Assembly: GCF_001686985.1 (NCBI RefSeq)
Contig: NZ_CP015318.1
Coordinates: 5,020,001-5,084,000, forward strand
DNA length: 64,000 nt
Reading direction: 5' to 3'
From: Mesorhizobium amorphae CCNWGS0123
GTDB lineage: Bacteria; Pseudomonadota; Alphaproteobacteria; Rhizobiales; Rhizobiaceae
In this document: one piece after another, positions 33,083 to 41,586 of the stretch
How the letters are laid out: every line of letters begins with the position of its first letter
How positions within the stretch are numbered: position 1 is the first letter of the stretch
The notes under the pieces: model-generated
What the model was told of the DNA's origin: nothing
The model's input: the letters and a program-made list of their open reading frames with translations, nothing else
The model's database searches: none
Position numbers and translations under genes: made by a program

Positions 33083-34408
33083 TCAGCCGAAATAGGTTGG
33101 AAAGGCGTGGCGGACGTGCCCGCTCTCGTCGACACCAAAGATCACGCGGTAGCGGTCGAGGCAGGTGCAGGGGTGCGAGATGCCGAATTCGATGACGTCA
33201 CCGACGGCGATATCGGCGCTGGGTGCCAGCGACAGGAAGGCGTGCTGGTCGTTGAGCTTGAAGACTTCGGCGAACCTGGCCTGTGCAGGCAGCGGCTTGC
33301 CGTCGCGGAAAACCGTCAGCGGCGTCGCAAAACCCTGGTCGAATGAGACGTCGCGCATGCCCATGCCACAGATGGCGAGGCCAGGTTCCGGCCGCGACAG
33401 CACTTCGGCCCAGACGCGCAAGGCCGGACGGAAGGAGTTTCGCGCCGACGCATCGACGCCACCGATCGCAAAGCCCTTGCGAGCGTCGAGCGTGCCGAGC
33501 GAGCGGTCGTAGATGCCATGGTCGTGGAAGAAGATGGCGCCGCTGCGCAACACCAGCGTCGCGTTGCCATCCCTGGAAACAACAGGCGAAAGTGCGGCAA
33601 CAACCTTGTCGAAGAAGACCGAGCCGCCGGCGGTGGCGATCAGCGGCACACCGCTGCCGACGCGGGCGCGCAGCCTGAGGAACATGTCGGCCGTCGTCGC
33701 CAGCAGGGCCGACACCGCTTCGTCGGTGCGGCCGGGATCGGGTTGCGCCGCTGCCCCTTCATAGGTTGCGACACCAGCGATCAGCAGTCGCCCGCCGGCG
33801 GCCGTGATCGCGTCGGCGATCGCCTCGGCCTCGGCGGTGGTCCGTGCGCCCGCCCTGCCCGCGCCCAGTTCGACCAGAACGCGCAACGGCGGCAGCGCGC
33901 CATTGGCGCGCCAAGCCCCGGCCAGCGCGTTCACGGCGGCGACGGAGTCGGCAAAGACGTGAAGCTCGGCGTTCGGCCAGGCGCTGGCCAGCGTCGCCAG
34001 CCGGTTCGCGCCGCCAGCACCACCGACCTCGTTGGCGATGATCAATCGCGTCGGACCGGCCTTCAGCATCACCGTGGCCTGCCTGATATCGGCGACGGTG
34101 GTGCCCCAGGCTCCGGCCTCGACCAGCGACCGGGCAAGGTCGGGCGCCATCGGTGTCTTGGCATGCGGCGCGATCGCGACACCCTGCTCACGCGCATAGC
34201 GCAGGAACAGGTCGCGATTGGCGGCGAAGGCGCTCTCGTCGAGGGTCAGCAGCGGCAGCGACATGCGACCCTCGGCCGGATGCCAGCGCTGTGACGCGAC
34301 CAGGCTGCTGTCCAGCCCGGAGGTGCCGGGCGGCACGCCACGGATACGGTCGTCGAGCAGAAAATTTTCACGCACGACGAGCGGCGGAACCGGTGTGTTT
34401 TCGTTCAT
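33083..34408 (-). CDS. PLP-dependent D-serine dehydratase-like amino acid deaminase
   Basis: This 441-residue fold-type III enzyme has an alanine-racemase-like barrel with the probable PLP lysine at Lys84 (IAPHAKTPMAP). Its C-terminal domain resembles eukaryotic-type D-serine dehydratase, with candidate zinc ligands His in NDQHAFLS and Cys in SHPCTCLDRY. It may deaminate a D-amino acid or cleave a D-3-hydroxyamino acid. It is the first gene of the run with RidA, the deacylase and the TIM-barrel protein, and diverges from the amidohydrolase gene across 77 bp. Confidence 0.82.
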   Translation of the reverse strand: MNENTPVPPLVVRENFLLDDRIRGVPPGTSGLDSSLVASQRWHPAEGRMSLPLLTLDESAFAANRDLFLRYAREQGVAIAPHAKTPMAPDLARSLVEAGAWGTTVADIRQATVMLKAGPTRLIIANEVGGAGGANRLATLASAWPNAELHVFADSVAAVNALAGAWRANGALPPLRVLVELGAGRAGARTTAEAEAIADAITAAGGRLLIAGVATYEGAAAQPDPGRTDEAVSALLATTADMFLRLRARVGSGVPLIATAGGSVFFDKVVAALSPVVSRDGNATLVLRSGAIFFHDHGIYDRSLGTLDARKGFAIGGVDASARNSFRPALRVWAEVLSRPEPGLAICGMGMRDVSFDQGFATPLTVFRDGKPLPAQARFAEVFKLNDQHAFLSLAPSADIAVGDVIEFGISHPCTCLDRYRVIFGVDESGHVRHAFPTYFG

Positions 34409-34485
34409 CCGATGCTACCCCTTTCGCCGTCGCCTGTAGAAGCCCGGACCGAATGCCAAAGCCGGTCCGACCTTGAGAGAGACGC

Positions 34486-35427
34486 GTGCCGAAACCCTAC
34501 GCCGGACCGATCATCGACGCCCATCATCATCTTTGGGATCTTGGCCTCGACCGGCATCCCTGGCTCACAGCCACCGCCGCCGAACGCGGCGGGCTGGGCG
34601 AGCTTGGCCCCTTGCGCCGCAACTATCTCCCCGAGGATTATCGACGCGACGCCGCGGGGCATGATGTCGTCGCCACCGTCCATGTCGAAGCCGGCTGGGC
34701 GAGCGACGATTGCGTCGGCGAAACGCGCTGGCTGGAGACGCTCGACAAGTCGCGCGGTGTCGCCGACCGCTATGTCGTCCATGTGCCGCTCGCCAGCCGA
34801 GAAGCACCCGCTCTGCTCGACGCGCAGGCGGCATTCGACCACGTCGTCGGCGTTCGCGACATACTGAGCTGGGATCCCGATCCTGCGCGCCGCTTCGCCG
34901 CCCGCGATGGGATCATGGACGATCCAGCCTGGCGCGCCGGCCTTGCCTTGCTTGGCGCGCATCGCCTTTCCTTCGACCTGATGGTGTTTCCACGCCAGCT
35001 CAGTGATGCAGCGCGGCTTGCAGCCGCCTTCCCCGACCACCAGTTCGTCCTCAACCATTGCGGCAGCCCGATCGATCGCGACGCCGAGGGCATGCGCAGA
35101 TGGCGCGACGGGCTGCGGCTTCTGGCTGAGCACGACAATGTCGCCATCAAGATTTCGGATCTGGTCGCCTACGATCATGAGTGGACGCTCGACAGCCTGC
35201 GGCCGGTCGTCCTGCATTGCATCGACTGTTTCGGCACCGGACGCGCCATGTTCGGCAGCGACTTTCCGGTCGCCGGCCTGCACGCATCGTTCGACGAGGT
35301 GTACGACAGCTTCAAGACCATTGCAGCGGACCTTTCCGCGGACGAGCAGGCGGCGCTGTTTTTCGGCAACGCAAAACGTATCTATCGGCTGGACGAGATT
35401 TCATCGGCGGGCCTGCTCACGGCCTGA
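34486..35427 (+). CDS. Amidohydrolase family protein (COG3618-type lactonase/hydrolase)
   Basis: This 313-residue TIM-barrel metallohydrolase has the N-terminal metal motif IDAHHHLWD, a mid-protein His in FVLNHCGSP and a terminal Asp in MFGSDFPVAG. Members hydrolyse lactones or similar bonds in sugar and aromatic pathways. The start is GTG at 34486, preceded by GAGAGA. The last 27 bp overlap the convergent permease gene at 35401. It is the only plus-strand gene in this locus and shares the divergent region with the PLP enzyme. Confidence 0.85.
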   Translation: MPKPYAGPIIDAHHHLWDLGLDRHPWLTATAAERGGLGELGPLRRNYLPEDYRRDAAGHDVVATVHVEAGWASDDCVGETRWLETLDKSRGVADRYVVHVPLASREAPALLDAQAAFDHVVGVRDILSWDPDPARRFAARDGIMDDPAWRAGLALLGAHRLSFDLMVFPRQLSDAARLAAAFPDHQFVLNHCGSPIDRDAEGMRRWRDGLRLLAEHDNVAIKISDLVAYDHEWTLDSLRPVVLHCIDCFGTGRAMFGSDFPVAGLHASFDEVYDSFKTIAADLSADEQAALFFGNAKRIYRLDEISSAGLLTA

Positions 35428-36372
35428 GAGGAGCAGCAGCCCCAGGATCAGCGAGCCGAACAGGATGCTTCGCCAGCCGGGCGACGCGTTGACGACGGTG
35501 ATCAGGGCGGTGATGGTCACCAGCAGGATCGCGCCGGGAATGGTGCCGGCATAGGTGCCGAGCCCACCGAGGATCGACGTGCCGCCAAGCACCACGGCGG
35601 CGATCGACGCGAGCAGATAGGGATCGCCGATCCCGACATAGCCCTGCCCGTTCATGCCCAGCACAAGCACGCCGGCGAGGCCCGAAGTGAAACCGCTGAT
35701 ACCGTAGACGGCAAGCGTCGTCGACGTGACCGGCACCCCGGACAGCGCAGCGGCGAGCGGATTGGCGCCCATGGCGAAGATGCGGGCGCCGAAGGGCGTC
35801 GCGTGCATGACCGTCAACACGATCATCGAAACGGCCACCCACAACAGCACGCCGGCCGGAATACCGGCCGGCCGCGCATTGCCGAGCCAATGGACCAGCG
35901 GGTTCTCGGCGGTGACGGCGCTGCCGCCGGCAATGATGATCAGCAGGCCCTGCAGGAAGGTCGCCATGGCCAGTGTCATGATCATCGGATGAACGCGCAG
36001 CAATGCCACGCCAAGCCCGTTGACCAGGCCGATGATCGTGGTCAGCGCCAGCACCGCAAGCACTGGGGCAAGGCCGGTCGGATCGGCCTGCCATGACAGC
36101 AGCGGCAGGCTGATGGCGCTGACGGTGACGATCGCCGCGACCGAAAGGTCGATGCCGCCGGCGATCACGACGAAAGTCTGGCCTGCCGCGACCAGGCCGA
36201 TGACGGCGCCGAGTTCGACCAGATAGCGCAGATGGCCATAGGCGCCGAAGCCGCGCGACGCGAAGCTTGCCGCGATCCAGACCGCGGCGACGATGGCAAC
36301 CGTCAGGAACGGCCGGCTGGAGAGGATCGCCATGACCCGCCTGCCGCCCGCGCTGTCTTTCCATCCTGTCAT
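35401..36372 (-). CDS. Ribose-type ABC importer permease 2
   Basis: This 323-residue CUT2 permease has about eight to ten hydrophobic helices and family motifs VVIAGGIDLSVAAIVTV and IAAVVLGGTSILGG. It starts MTGWKDSAGG at an ATG that shares one base with the stop of permease 1 (TAATG). The frame open further upstream is only a shadow. Two different permease genes imply a heterodimeric channel, unlike the single RbsC of ribose importers. Confidence 0.88.
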   Translation of the reverse strand: MTGWKDSAGGRRVMAILSSRPFLTVAIVAAVWIAASFASRGFGAYGHLRYLVELGAVIGLVAAGQTFVVIAGGIDLSVAAIVTVSAISLPLLSWQADPTGLAPVLAVLALTTIIGLVNGLGVALLRVHPMIMTLAMATFLQGLLIIIAGGSAVTAENPLVHWLGNARPAGIPAGVLLWVAVSMIVLTVMHATPFGARIFAMGANPLAAALSGVPVTSTTLAVYGISGFTSGLAGVLVLGMNGQGYVGIGDPYLLASIAAVVLGGTSILGGLGTYAGTIPGAILLVTITALITVVNASPGWRSILFGSLILGLLLLSGREQARR

Positions 36373-37334
36373 TACTGCACCTTGCGGAATTGCGGGATGG
36401 CGACTGCGCCGATGATGATAAGACCCTGGGCGACATATTGGGCGACCGGCGTGAAGCCGAGGAAGAACATGACGCTGATCATCAGGCTGAGCAGCAGGCT
36501 GCCAGCGAGCGCGCCGCGCATCGTGCCCTGCCCGCCGAGGAAGCCGATGCCGCCGAGCACGGCGGCGGCGATGGAGTTGAGCGTGAAGGCCGCTCCGATG
36601 ACCGGGTCGCCAGAGCCCGTTTGCGCGGCGACGAACAGGCCGGCGCCTGTCGACAAAAGGCCACTGATCGCATAAGCGGCGACCCGCGCGGCATCGACCG
36701 GCACGCCGGAGCGATAGGCGCCGACCGGGTTCTCGCCGGCGGCATAGAGGCTCAAGCCCAGCGGCGTTGCGAGATAGAGCTTCCACAGAAGAACGATCGC
36801 CACCAAAAGCACGAAGGCCGTGGGCGTGTCGCCGGCAAGCAGGTCGGACAGCCATTCGGGAATGGCGCCGCCGGGCCTGGGCAGGATCAGCAGTGCTGCA
36901 CCGCCGATGATGAAGGACCCGGCAAGCGTCACCACGATCGCCGGCAGGCGAAGCCGCACCACGATGAAGCCGGTCGCAGCACCGATGCCAAGGCCGGTCA
37001 GCGCCACCGCAGCGGCGCCGCCTGTGACGCCCAGAGGTCCCGCCATCGTCGTCGCGGCAATAACCGCTCCGAGGCTGACAGTGGGGCCGATCGCCAGGCT
37101 GATGCCGCCGGTGAGCATGAGGATCGCCTGTGCCATAGCGACCAGCGCCAGCGGGAACCAGCTCTGGGTGAACTTGGCGAAGCCGGAGGCCGAAAACAGG
37201 CCAGGGAAAAGGAACCCGTAGGCGATGAGAAAAGCCAGCACGACGAGGAACAGGCTGCGCACGCCGATGTTGCGGCGCGCCTGCACCGGCCAGTAGAGCG
37301 CGCCGGCGGGCCGCGCGGAAGACACAGTGCTCAT
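36372..37334 (-). CDS. Ribose-type ABC importer permease 1
   Basis: This 320-residue CUT2 permease has motifs LMLTGGISLAIGPTVSLG and NSIAAAVLGGIGFLGGQG and the loop ATPLGLSLYAAGENPVGAYRSG. The ATG at 37334 overlaps the ATPase stop by 4 bp. It is the first permease of the pair. Confidence 0.88.
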   Translation of the reverse strand: MSTVSSARPAGALYWPVQARRNIGVRSLFLVVLAFLIAYGFLFPGLFSASGFAKFTQSWFPLALVAMAQAILMLTGGISLAIGPTVSLGAVIAATTMAGPLGVTGGAAAVALTGLGIGAATGFIVVRLRLPAIVVTLAGSFIIGGAALLILPRPGGAIPEWLSDLLAGDTPTAFVLLVAIVLLWKLYLATPLGLSLYAAGENPVGAYRSGVPVDAARVAAYAISGLLSTGAGLFVAAQTGSGDPVIGAAFTLNSIAAAVLGGIGFLGGQGTMRGALAGSLLLSLMISVMFFLGFTPVAQYVAQGLIIIGAVAIPQFRKVQ

Positions 37335-38839
37335 GCCGCGACCTTCCGATTCTCGGCGCCCATCGCGGCCGAAACGATGGCTTCCTCGCTCAGCGCCGCG
37401 CGCTCCAGCATGGCTGCGATGCGGCCTTCCCGCACCACCGCGACGCGCTCGCAAAGATGCACCAGTTCGGGCGTATCTGAGCTGAGCAGCACCACGGCCT
37501 TGCCGGCGGCGGCGAAGGCTCGGAGCATCAAATAGATCTCGCGCTTGGTCTCGACGTCGACGCCGCGCGTCGGATCGTTGAGCAGCAGCACAAGCGGGTC
37601 GTGCGGCATCCATTTCGCCAGCGCGACTTTCTGCTGGTTGCCGCCGGAAAGTGCCTGCGCCTGCCGTGCAAGGTCGCCCTTGATGCCAAGCTGGGTGGCA
37701 AGGCCCCTTGCCGTCTCGCGCTCGGCTCGCCGGCTGCGCAGCTTCAGCGCCGGCAGTCTGGCGAAGGCGGGCAACATCATGTTGGTGGTGATGGTGTGGA
37801 TCAGGTGCAGCCCCTCGCGCTTGCGGTCGGCCGGCACATAGGCAAGGCCAAGCGCATTGGCTCTCGGCACGCCACCCGGCAGCCCCGGCGCGCCGTTGAC
37901 CGTCGCCGATGCCGTCCTGGCCGGGATTGCGCCGTAAAGGCCGAGCAACAGATCCTCCTGCCCCTGCCCGACCAGGCCGCCAATGCCCAGCACTTCGCCG
38001 GTCCTGATGTCGAGATCGACGTCACGCATCAGGCCGGCCGAAAAATCGCGGACCGAGATTGCGGTGGCGGGCGATGGCGAAGGCCGCCATTGCGGGAAGA
38101 GATCGCCGGGGTCGCGCCCAACCATCAGCCGCACCAGCCCGGCGGCATCGGTTCCCTCCAGCGAGCGGTCCGCCGTGCAGATGCCGTCCTTGAGCACGGT
38201 GACATGATGGCAGAGTTTCATGACTTCGTTCAGCCGATGCGAGATGTAGAGAATGGCAATGCCTTCGCTGCGCAAACGCTCCAGCAGGTCGGTGAGGATC
38301 TTGGTTTCCGTCGCCGACAGCGACGAGGTGGGTTCGTCCAGGATGAGCACGCGCGGCTTGCGGTAGAGCGCCTTGGCGATCTCCACCATCTGCCGGCGCC
38401 CGAGCGGAAGCTGTCCGACAGGCGTCGACAGCGGCTCGTGAAGACCGACCAGTTCGCATGCGGCCTTCGCCCGCGCGGCAAGCGCGCTGTAGTCGACCAG
38501 GCCGAACCGCTTGGGATAGGCGCCGAGGCCGATGTTCTCGGCAATCGACAGGCTGGCTGTCAGGCTGAGCTCCTGCTGCACGACAGCAATGCCGGCCTGT
38601 CTCGCAAGCGCCGGCGTCATACGCGCCACTGCGCGCCCGTCGACCTCGATTGTCCCGCCGTCCGGGCGCAGGGCCCCGGACAGCAGGTTGATCAGCGTCG
38701 ACTTTCCCGCGCCGTTCTCGCCGAGCAGCGCATGCACGCGGCCCGGCTGGAGAGCGATGGAAACGTCGCGCAGAACGGGGTTGCCGAAGAAAGACTTCGA
38801 CACACCCCGCGCCGCGAGGAGCGGAGCCATGGTTGCCAA
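37331..38839 (-). CDS. Ribose-type ABC importer ATPase with two nucleotide-binding domains
   Basis: This 502-residue ATPase has an N-terminal domain with Walker A GENGAGKST and Walker B VLILDEPTSSL. The C-terminal domain has LSGGNQQKVALAKWM and LLLNDPTRGVDVETKREIY. The C-terminal Walker A is replaced by GGLVGQGQEDLLL, as usual in RbsA-type proteins. Its Walker B reads LLNDPTRG rather than the common LDEPTRG, so the second site is probably non-hydrolytic. Confidence 0.9.
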   Translation of the reverse strand: MATMAPLLAARGVSKSFFGNPVLRDVSIALQPGRVHALLGENGAGKSTLINLLSGALRPDGGTIEVDGRAVARMTPALARQAGIAVVQQELSLTASLSIAENIGLGAYPKRFGLVDYSALAARAKAACELVGLHEPLSTPVGQLPLGRRQMVEIAKALYRKPRVLILDEPTSSLSATETKILTDLLERLRSEGIAILYISHRLNEVMKLCHHVTVLKDGICTADRSLEGTDAAGLVRLMVGRDPGDLFPQWRPSPSPATAISVRDFSAGLMRDVDLDIRTGEVLGIGGLVGQGQEDLLLGLYGAIPARTASATVNGAPGLPGGVPRANALGLAYVPADRKREGLHLIHTITTNMMLPAFARLPALKLRSRRAERETARGLATQLGIKGDLARQAQALSGGNQQKVALAKWMPHDPLVLLLNDPTRGVDVETKREIYLMLRAFAAAGKAVVLLSSDTPELVHLCERVAVVREGRIAAMLERAALSEEAIVSAAMGAENRKVAA

Positions 38840-38857
38840 TGCTACAACCCTTCAGGC

Positions 38858-39910
38858 TTATTTCTGGGCCAGCAGCTTCTTGAACAGCTCCTCATCGTAG
38901 GGTGAATAGATGTAGCCGTCAGCCGGGAAATCCTTGGCCCGGGCGAGGTATTCGTCGATGTTGGAATTGTCGATCACCGGCAGCGGGATCTTGACGAAGG
39001 CCGGCACGTCCTTGCCCTCCAGCGCCTGGACGGCGGTGTATGCGGCGAAGGCGCCGAGCCAGTTCGGCTGCATGGTCGCCCAGCTCTTCAGGCCCTTTTC
39101 CTTCCACAGTTCGAGGAACTGGCGCGCGTTCTCGCCGGTGATCGGCACCTGGTCGCGACCCTGCTTGTCGAGCGCCAGCACCGCGCCCGCCGACAAAGCG
39201 CCCCCGAGCGACAGGATGCCGTCGATCTCGGGGTTGGCGAACAGCAGGCTGGTCACCGCTTCCTGGGCGGGGGCGACATTGTAGGGCGTGTTGGTCTCGG
39301 CCAGCACCGTCACGTCGGGATGCGCCTTGAGTTCGGCATCGGCGCCCTTGCGCCTGTCGTCGCTTACCGAAACGCCGGCCGGGCCGTTGAGGATCAGGAT
39401 CTTGCCCTTGCCGCCGATGGCGTCGATCAGGAACTTGGCCGCCTGGTCGCCCCACTGCGAGGAATCGGTGTTGACCTTGGCGGTGACCTGGTCGGTATCG
39501 ACAAGGCTGTCGAAGTTGATGATGGCAATGCCCTTGGCACAAGCATCCGCGATCACGCGCGCCGGCGCGGTCGACGAACCGGCAATCAGGATGATGGCGT
39601 CGACGTCGGAATCGATCATCGACTGGATCTGCTGGATCTGCACATTGGCGTCGCCCTGGGCGTCGGTCACGACCAGCTTGTCGACCAGCCCCTGCTTCTT
39701 CAACGTCTCAACTTCGGCTTCGATCGTGCCTTGCGTCTGCTTCATCCAGGTCGGCACGGAATAGATGTTGGCCCAGCCGATCGTGTACGGCGCCTTGCGG
39801 TCGCCCTTGATGCATTTGGCAGCGGCATTGGCCTCAAAGCCCACGCCGATAGCCAGGAGGAGACCGAGGCAAAGGGCGCTGGCGGATGCGAAAAACGATG
39901 GTTTCATCAT
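38858..39910 (-). CDS. Ribose-type periplasmic sugar-binding protein
   Basis: This 350-residue type I binding protein has the signal peptide MMKPSFFASASALCLGLLLA...NAAA. The mature part includes APYTIGWANIYSVPTWMKQ, DVDAIILIAGSSTAPARVI and INFDSLVDTDQVTAKVN. The start is one of two adjacent ATGs (39910 or 39907). It begins the importer operon (binding protein, ATPase, two permeases) and diverges from the IclR gene across 232 bp containing a long palindromic operator. Substrate unknown; neighbours suggest a sugar or sugar-amino-acid conjugate. Confidence 0.87.
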   Translation of the reverse strand: MMKPSFFASASALCLGLLLAIGVGFEANAAAKCIKGDRKAPYTIGWANIYSVPTWMKQTQGTIEAEVETLKKQGLVDKLVVTDAQGDANVQIQQIQSMIDSDVDAIILIAGSSTAPARVIADACAKGIAIINFDSLVDTDQVTAKVNTDSSQWGDQAAKFLIDAIGGKGKILILNGPAGVSVSDDRRKGADAELKAHPDVTVLAETNTPYNVAPAQEAVTSLLFANPEIDGILSLGGALSAGAVLALDKQGRDQVPITGENARQFLELWKEKGLKSWATMQPNWLGAFAAYTAVQALEGKDVPAFVKIPLPVIDNSNIDEYLARAKDFPADGYIYSPYDEELFKKLLAQK

Positions 39911-40029
39911 GATTGTTCCCCTTCTGTGGTTGTGTCCGGACGTGCAGGGTCGGCACGGGAAAACCACTCGGTTGCAGCATTGCGGCAGCCGCCTGTCTTC
40001 TCGTCTGGACTTTCTCTGCCCGGTTCACT

Positions 40030-40071
40030 TTTGTCCGGTATTTCAGACATCATGTCTGTATATCGGACAAA
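40030..40071. promoter_or_regulatory. Predicted tandem IclR operator
   Basis: The 42-bp region is an extended dyad: TTTGTCCG (40030-40037) pairs with CGGACAAA (40064-40071), and the centre AGACAT-C-ATGTCT (40045-40057) is a perfect palindrome. Each half is itself a TGTC...GACA dyad (40032-40049 and 40053-40069). Two IclR dimers could bind side by side, controlling the divergent importer operon and iclR gene. Confidence 0.75.
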
Positions 40072-40142
40072 GGGGATGCTAGACTGAGCCTTGACTTCTT
40101 TCAAGCGTCTTGAGACGAGGACCAGAAAATGATTTTGAGCGG

Positions 40143-40949
40143 ATGCCAATGATGAGCGACGGCGTGACCGAACTGATCGAAGCAAGCGGCATCGCGCCAC
40201 AGAATGGCGAGCGCCGCCGCGGCATCGACCGCGTCATCATGCTGCTCGAGGCGCTGCTCAGGCACCGGGCGCCGATGCGCGTCGGCGACATTGCCAGGAT
40301 GATCGGCGCGCCGCGCTCAACCACCTATGAAATCGTCAACAGCCTGCTCGAAGCCGAGATGCTCGAAAATGTCGGCACCGAAGGCTACGTCTATTTTGGC
40401 CGGGCGATGCATCTGTTCGGCTGGGCCTATTCGCACCACAACGCGCATTACCGTCGCATCCTCGAGACGCTGGACAGGATGGCCGCCGAGACCGGCGAGA
40501 CGGTCCAGCTCTGCGGCCTGCGCGGCAACAAATATGTCGTCCTCGACTGCCGGGATTCACCCGGCCCGTTCCGCATCTCCAGCGATGTCGGCGTCGAGGT
40601 GTCGATCCCCTGGACGGCATCGGGCCGATTGCTGGTCGGCCATATGAGCGAGGAGGAAATCAAGAACTTCATTCCCGCCGGCGACTACAAGCTGCCCGAT
40701 GGCCGCGTCATCGCGCCCGAGGAATTCTTCGCCGACGTCGCCCTGGCGCGCCGGCAAGGTTTTAGCGAAACCGCCGCCCTTGCCGACCGTTTCACATGGT
40801 GCATGGCCGCGCCGATCCACGACGGCCACGGCGCCATCAACAAGACCCTTTGTTTCGTCTTGCCCGTCGATACGCCGGAAGTCCGGCGCGGTGAATTGCT
40901 GTCCCTGCTGCGCGAGCGTGCCCGCGGCCTGTCGCTGGTTGGCGGCTAG
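40143..40949 (+). CDS. IclR-family transcriptional regulator
   Basis: This regulator (268 aa from the first ATG) has an N-terminal winged helix (VGDIARMIGAPRSTTYEIVNSLLEAEML) and a C-terminal IclR effector domain (TGETVQLCGLRGNKYVVLD, VSIPWTASGRLLVGHMS). Candidate starts are ATG at 40143, 40149 or 40152, or a TTG at 40110. It diverges from the ribose-type importer and likely controls it through the operator at 40030-40071. Confidence 0.88.
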   Translation: MPMMSDGVTELIEASGIAPQNGERRRGIDRVIMLLEALLRHRAPMRVGDIARMIGAPRSTTYEIVNSLLEAEMLENVGTEGYVYFGRAMHLFGWAYSHHNAHYRRILETLDRMAAETGETVQLCGLRGNKYVVLDCRDSPGPFRISSDVGVEVSIPWTASGRLLVGHMSEEEIKNFIPAGDYKLPDGRVIAPEEFFADVALARRQGFSETAALADRFTWCMAAPIHDGHGAINKTLCFVLPVDTPEVRRGELLSLLRERARGLSLVGG

Positions 40950-41586
40950 CTCCGTCCGCGGCCAATCGGGATCGGCGCAGCGCTCTGTTTGAGCCCCCCT
41001 GCCTCCTGCAGCTTGTTTCCGCCCAATCTTCGCTTTCTTCGCGGCACAAAGAAAAAACGATGAAAGCCAGCTGATTCGGTAGCCGTCTGCCCCCAATTTG
41101 GAGTCGTCCTCGGCGGATATATTCCGGATGCTTCTGGTCACCGTGCGGCCGGTCCTGTGGCGATGCGCAGGAACGGACGTCGCCCCCAGATATTAACTGT
41201 TATGCTATGTTGGTTATTGACGCTTCCTCTCCGGAAGGGTTAATAATGTCCTAATATCAGCGTTGCATAAAATAAGCCCCCGACCGGCAACAACGGGTAA
41301 AGCGACGCTATTAGGGGCTGGGGAGCGCAGCGCGGCGAACATTTTCGCCGCAGCCATCACCATTTGAGCCACCACCCGCCTGTGACCGGCCATACCTTCC
41401 GTTGGCCGTAGCCGGGCGTCGGCGTTGGGGCCTTCAGGTGCGCTGATACAGGTACGCTGACACAATTGATGTCTGCCGGGCTCGGGCATTCCGGGCATGC
41501 GATAATTTTCGGCAAGGACGCGGCTGGTCTTCAACATCGGTCGACAGGCGGTGGGGCGTCTGTCGTTAAACAACAGGGGGTGAAAC
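40950..41586. other. 637-bp region without a recognisable gene, upstream of the adhesin gene
   Basis: Neither strand has a convincing coding frame. The part from about 41190 is AT-richer and probably holds the promoter of the secreted-protein gene. It includes TTAA-N7-CTAA at 41240-41254, one mismatch from the CtrA half-site pair. A purine-rich AGGGGGTG lies about 6 bp before the ATG at 41587. I see no clear terminator for the IclR gene. Confidence 0.5.

Noticed and set aside
41275..41326. AGCCCC/GGGGCT inverted repeat as a terminator
   Set aside because: The stem is only 6 bp with a loop of more than 30 bases and no U-tract, and it lies upstream of a gene instead of after one.
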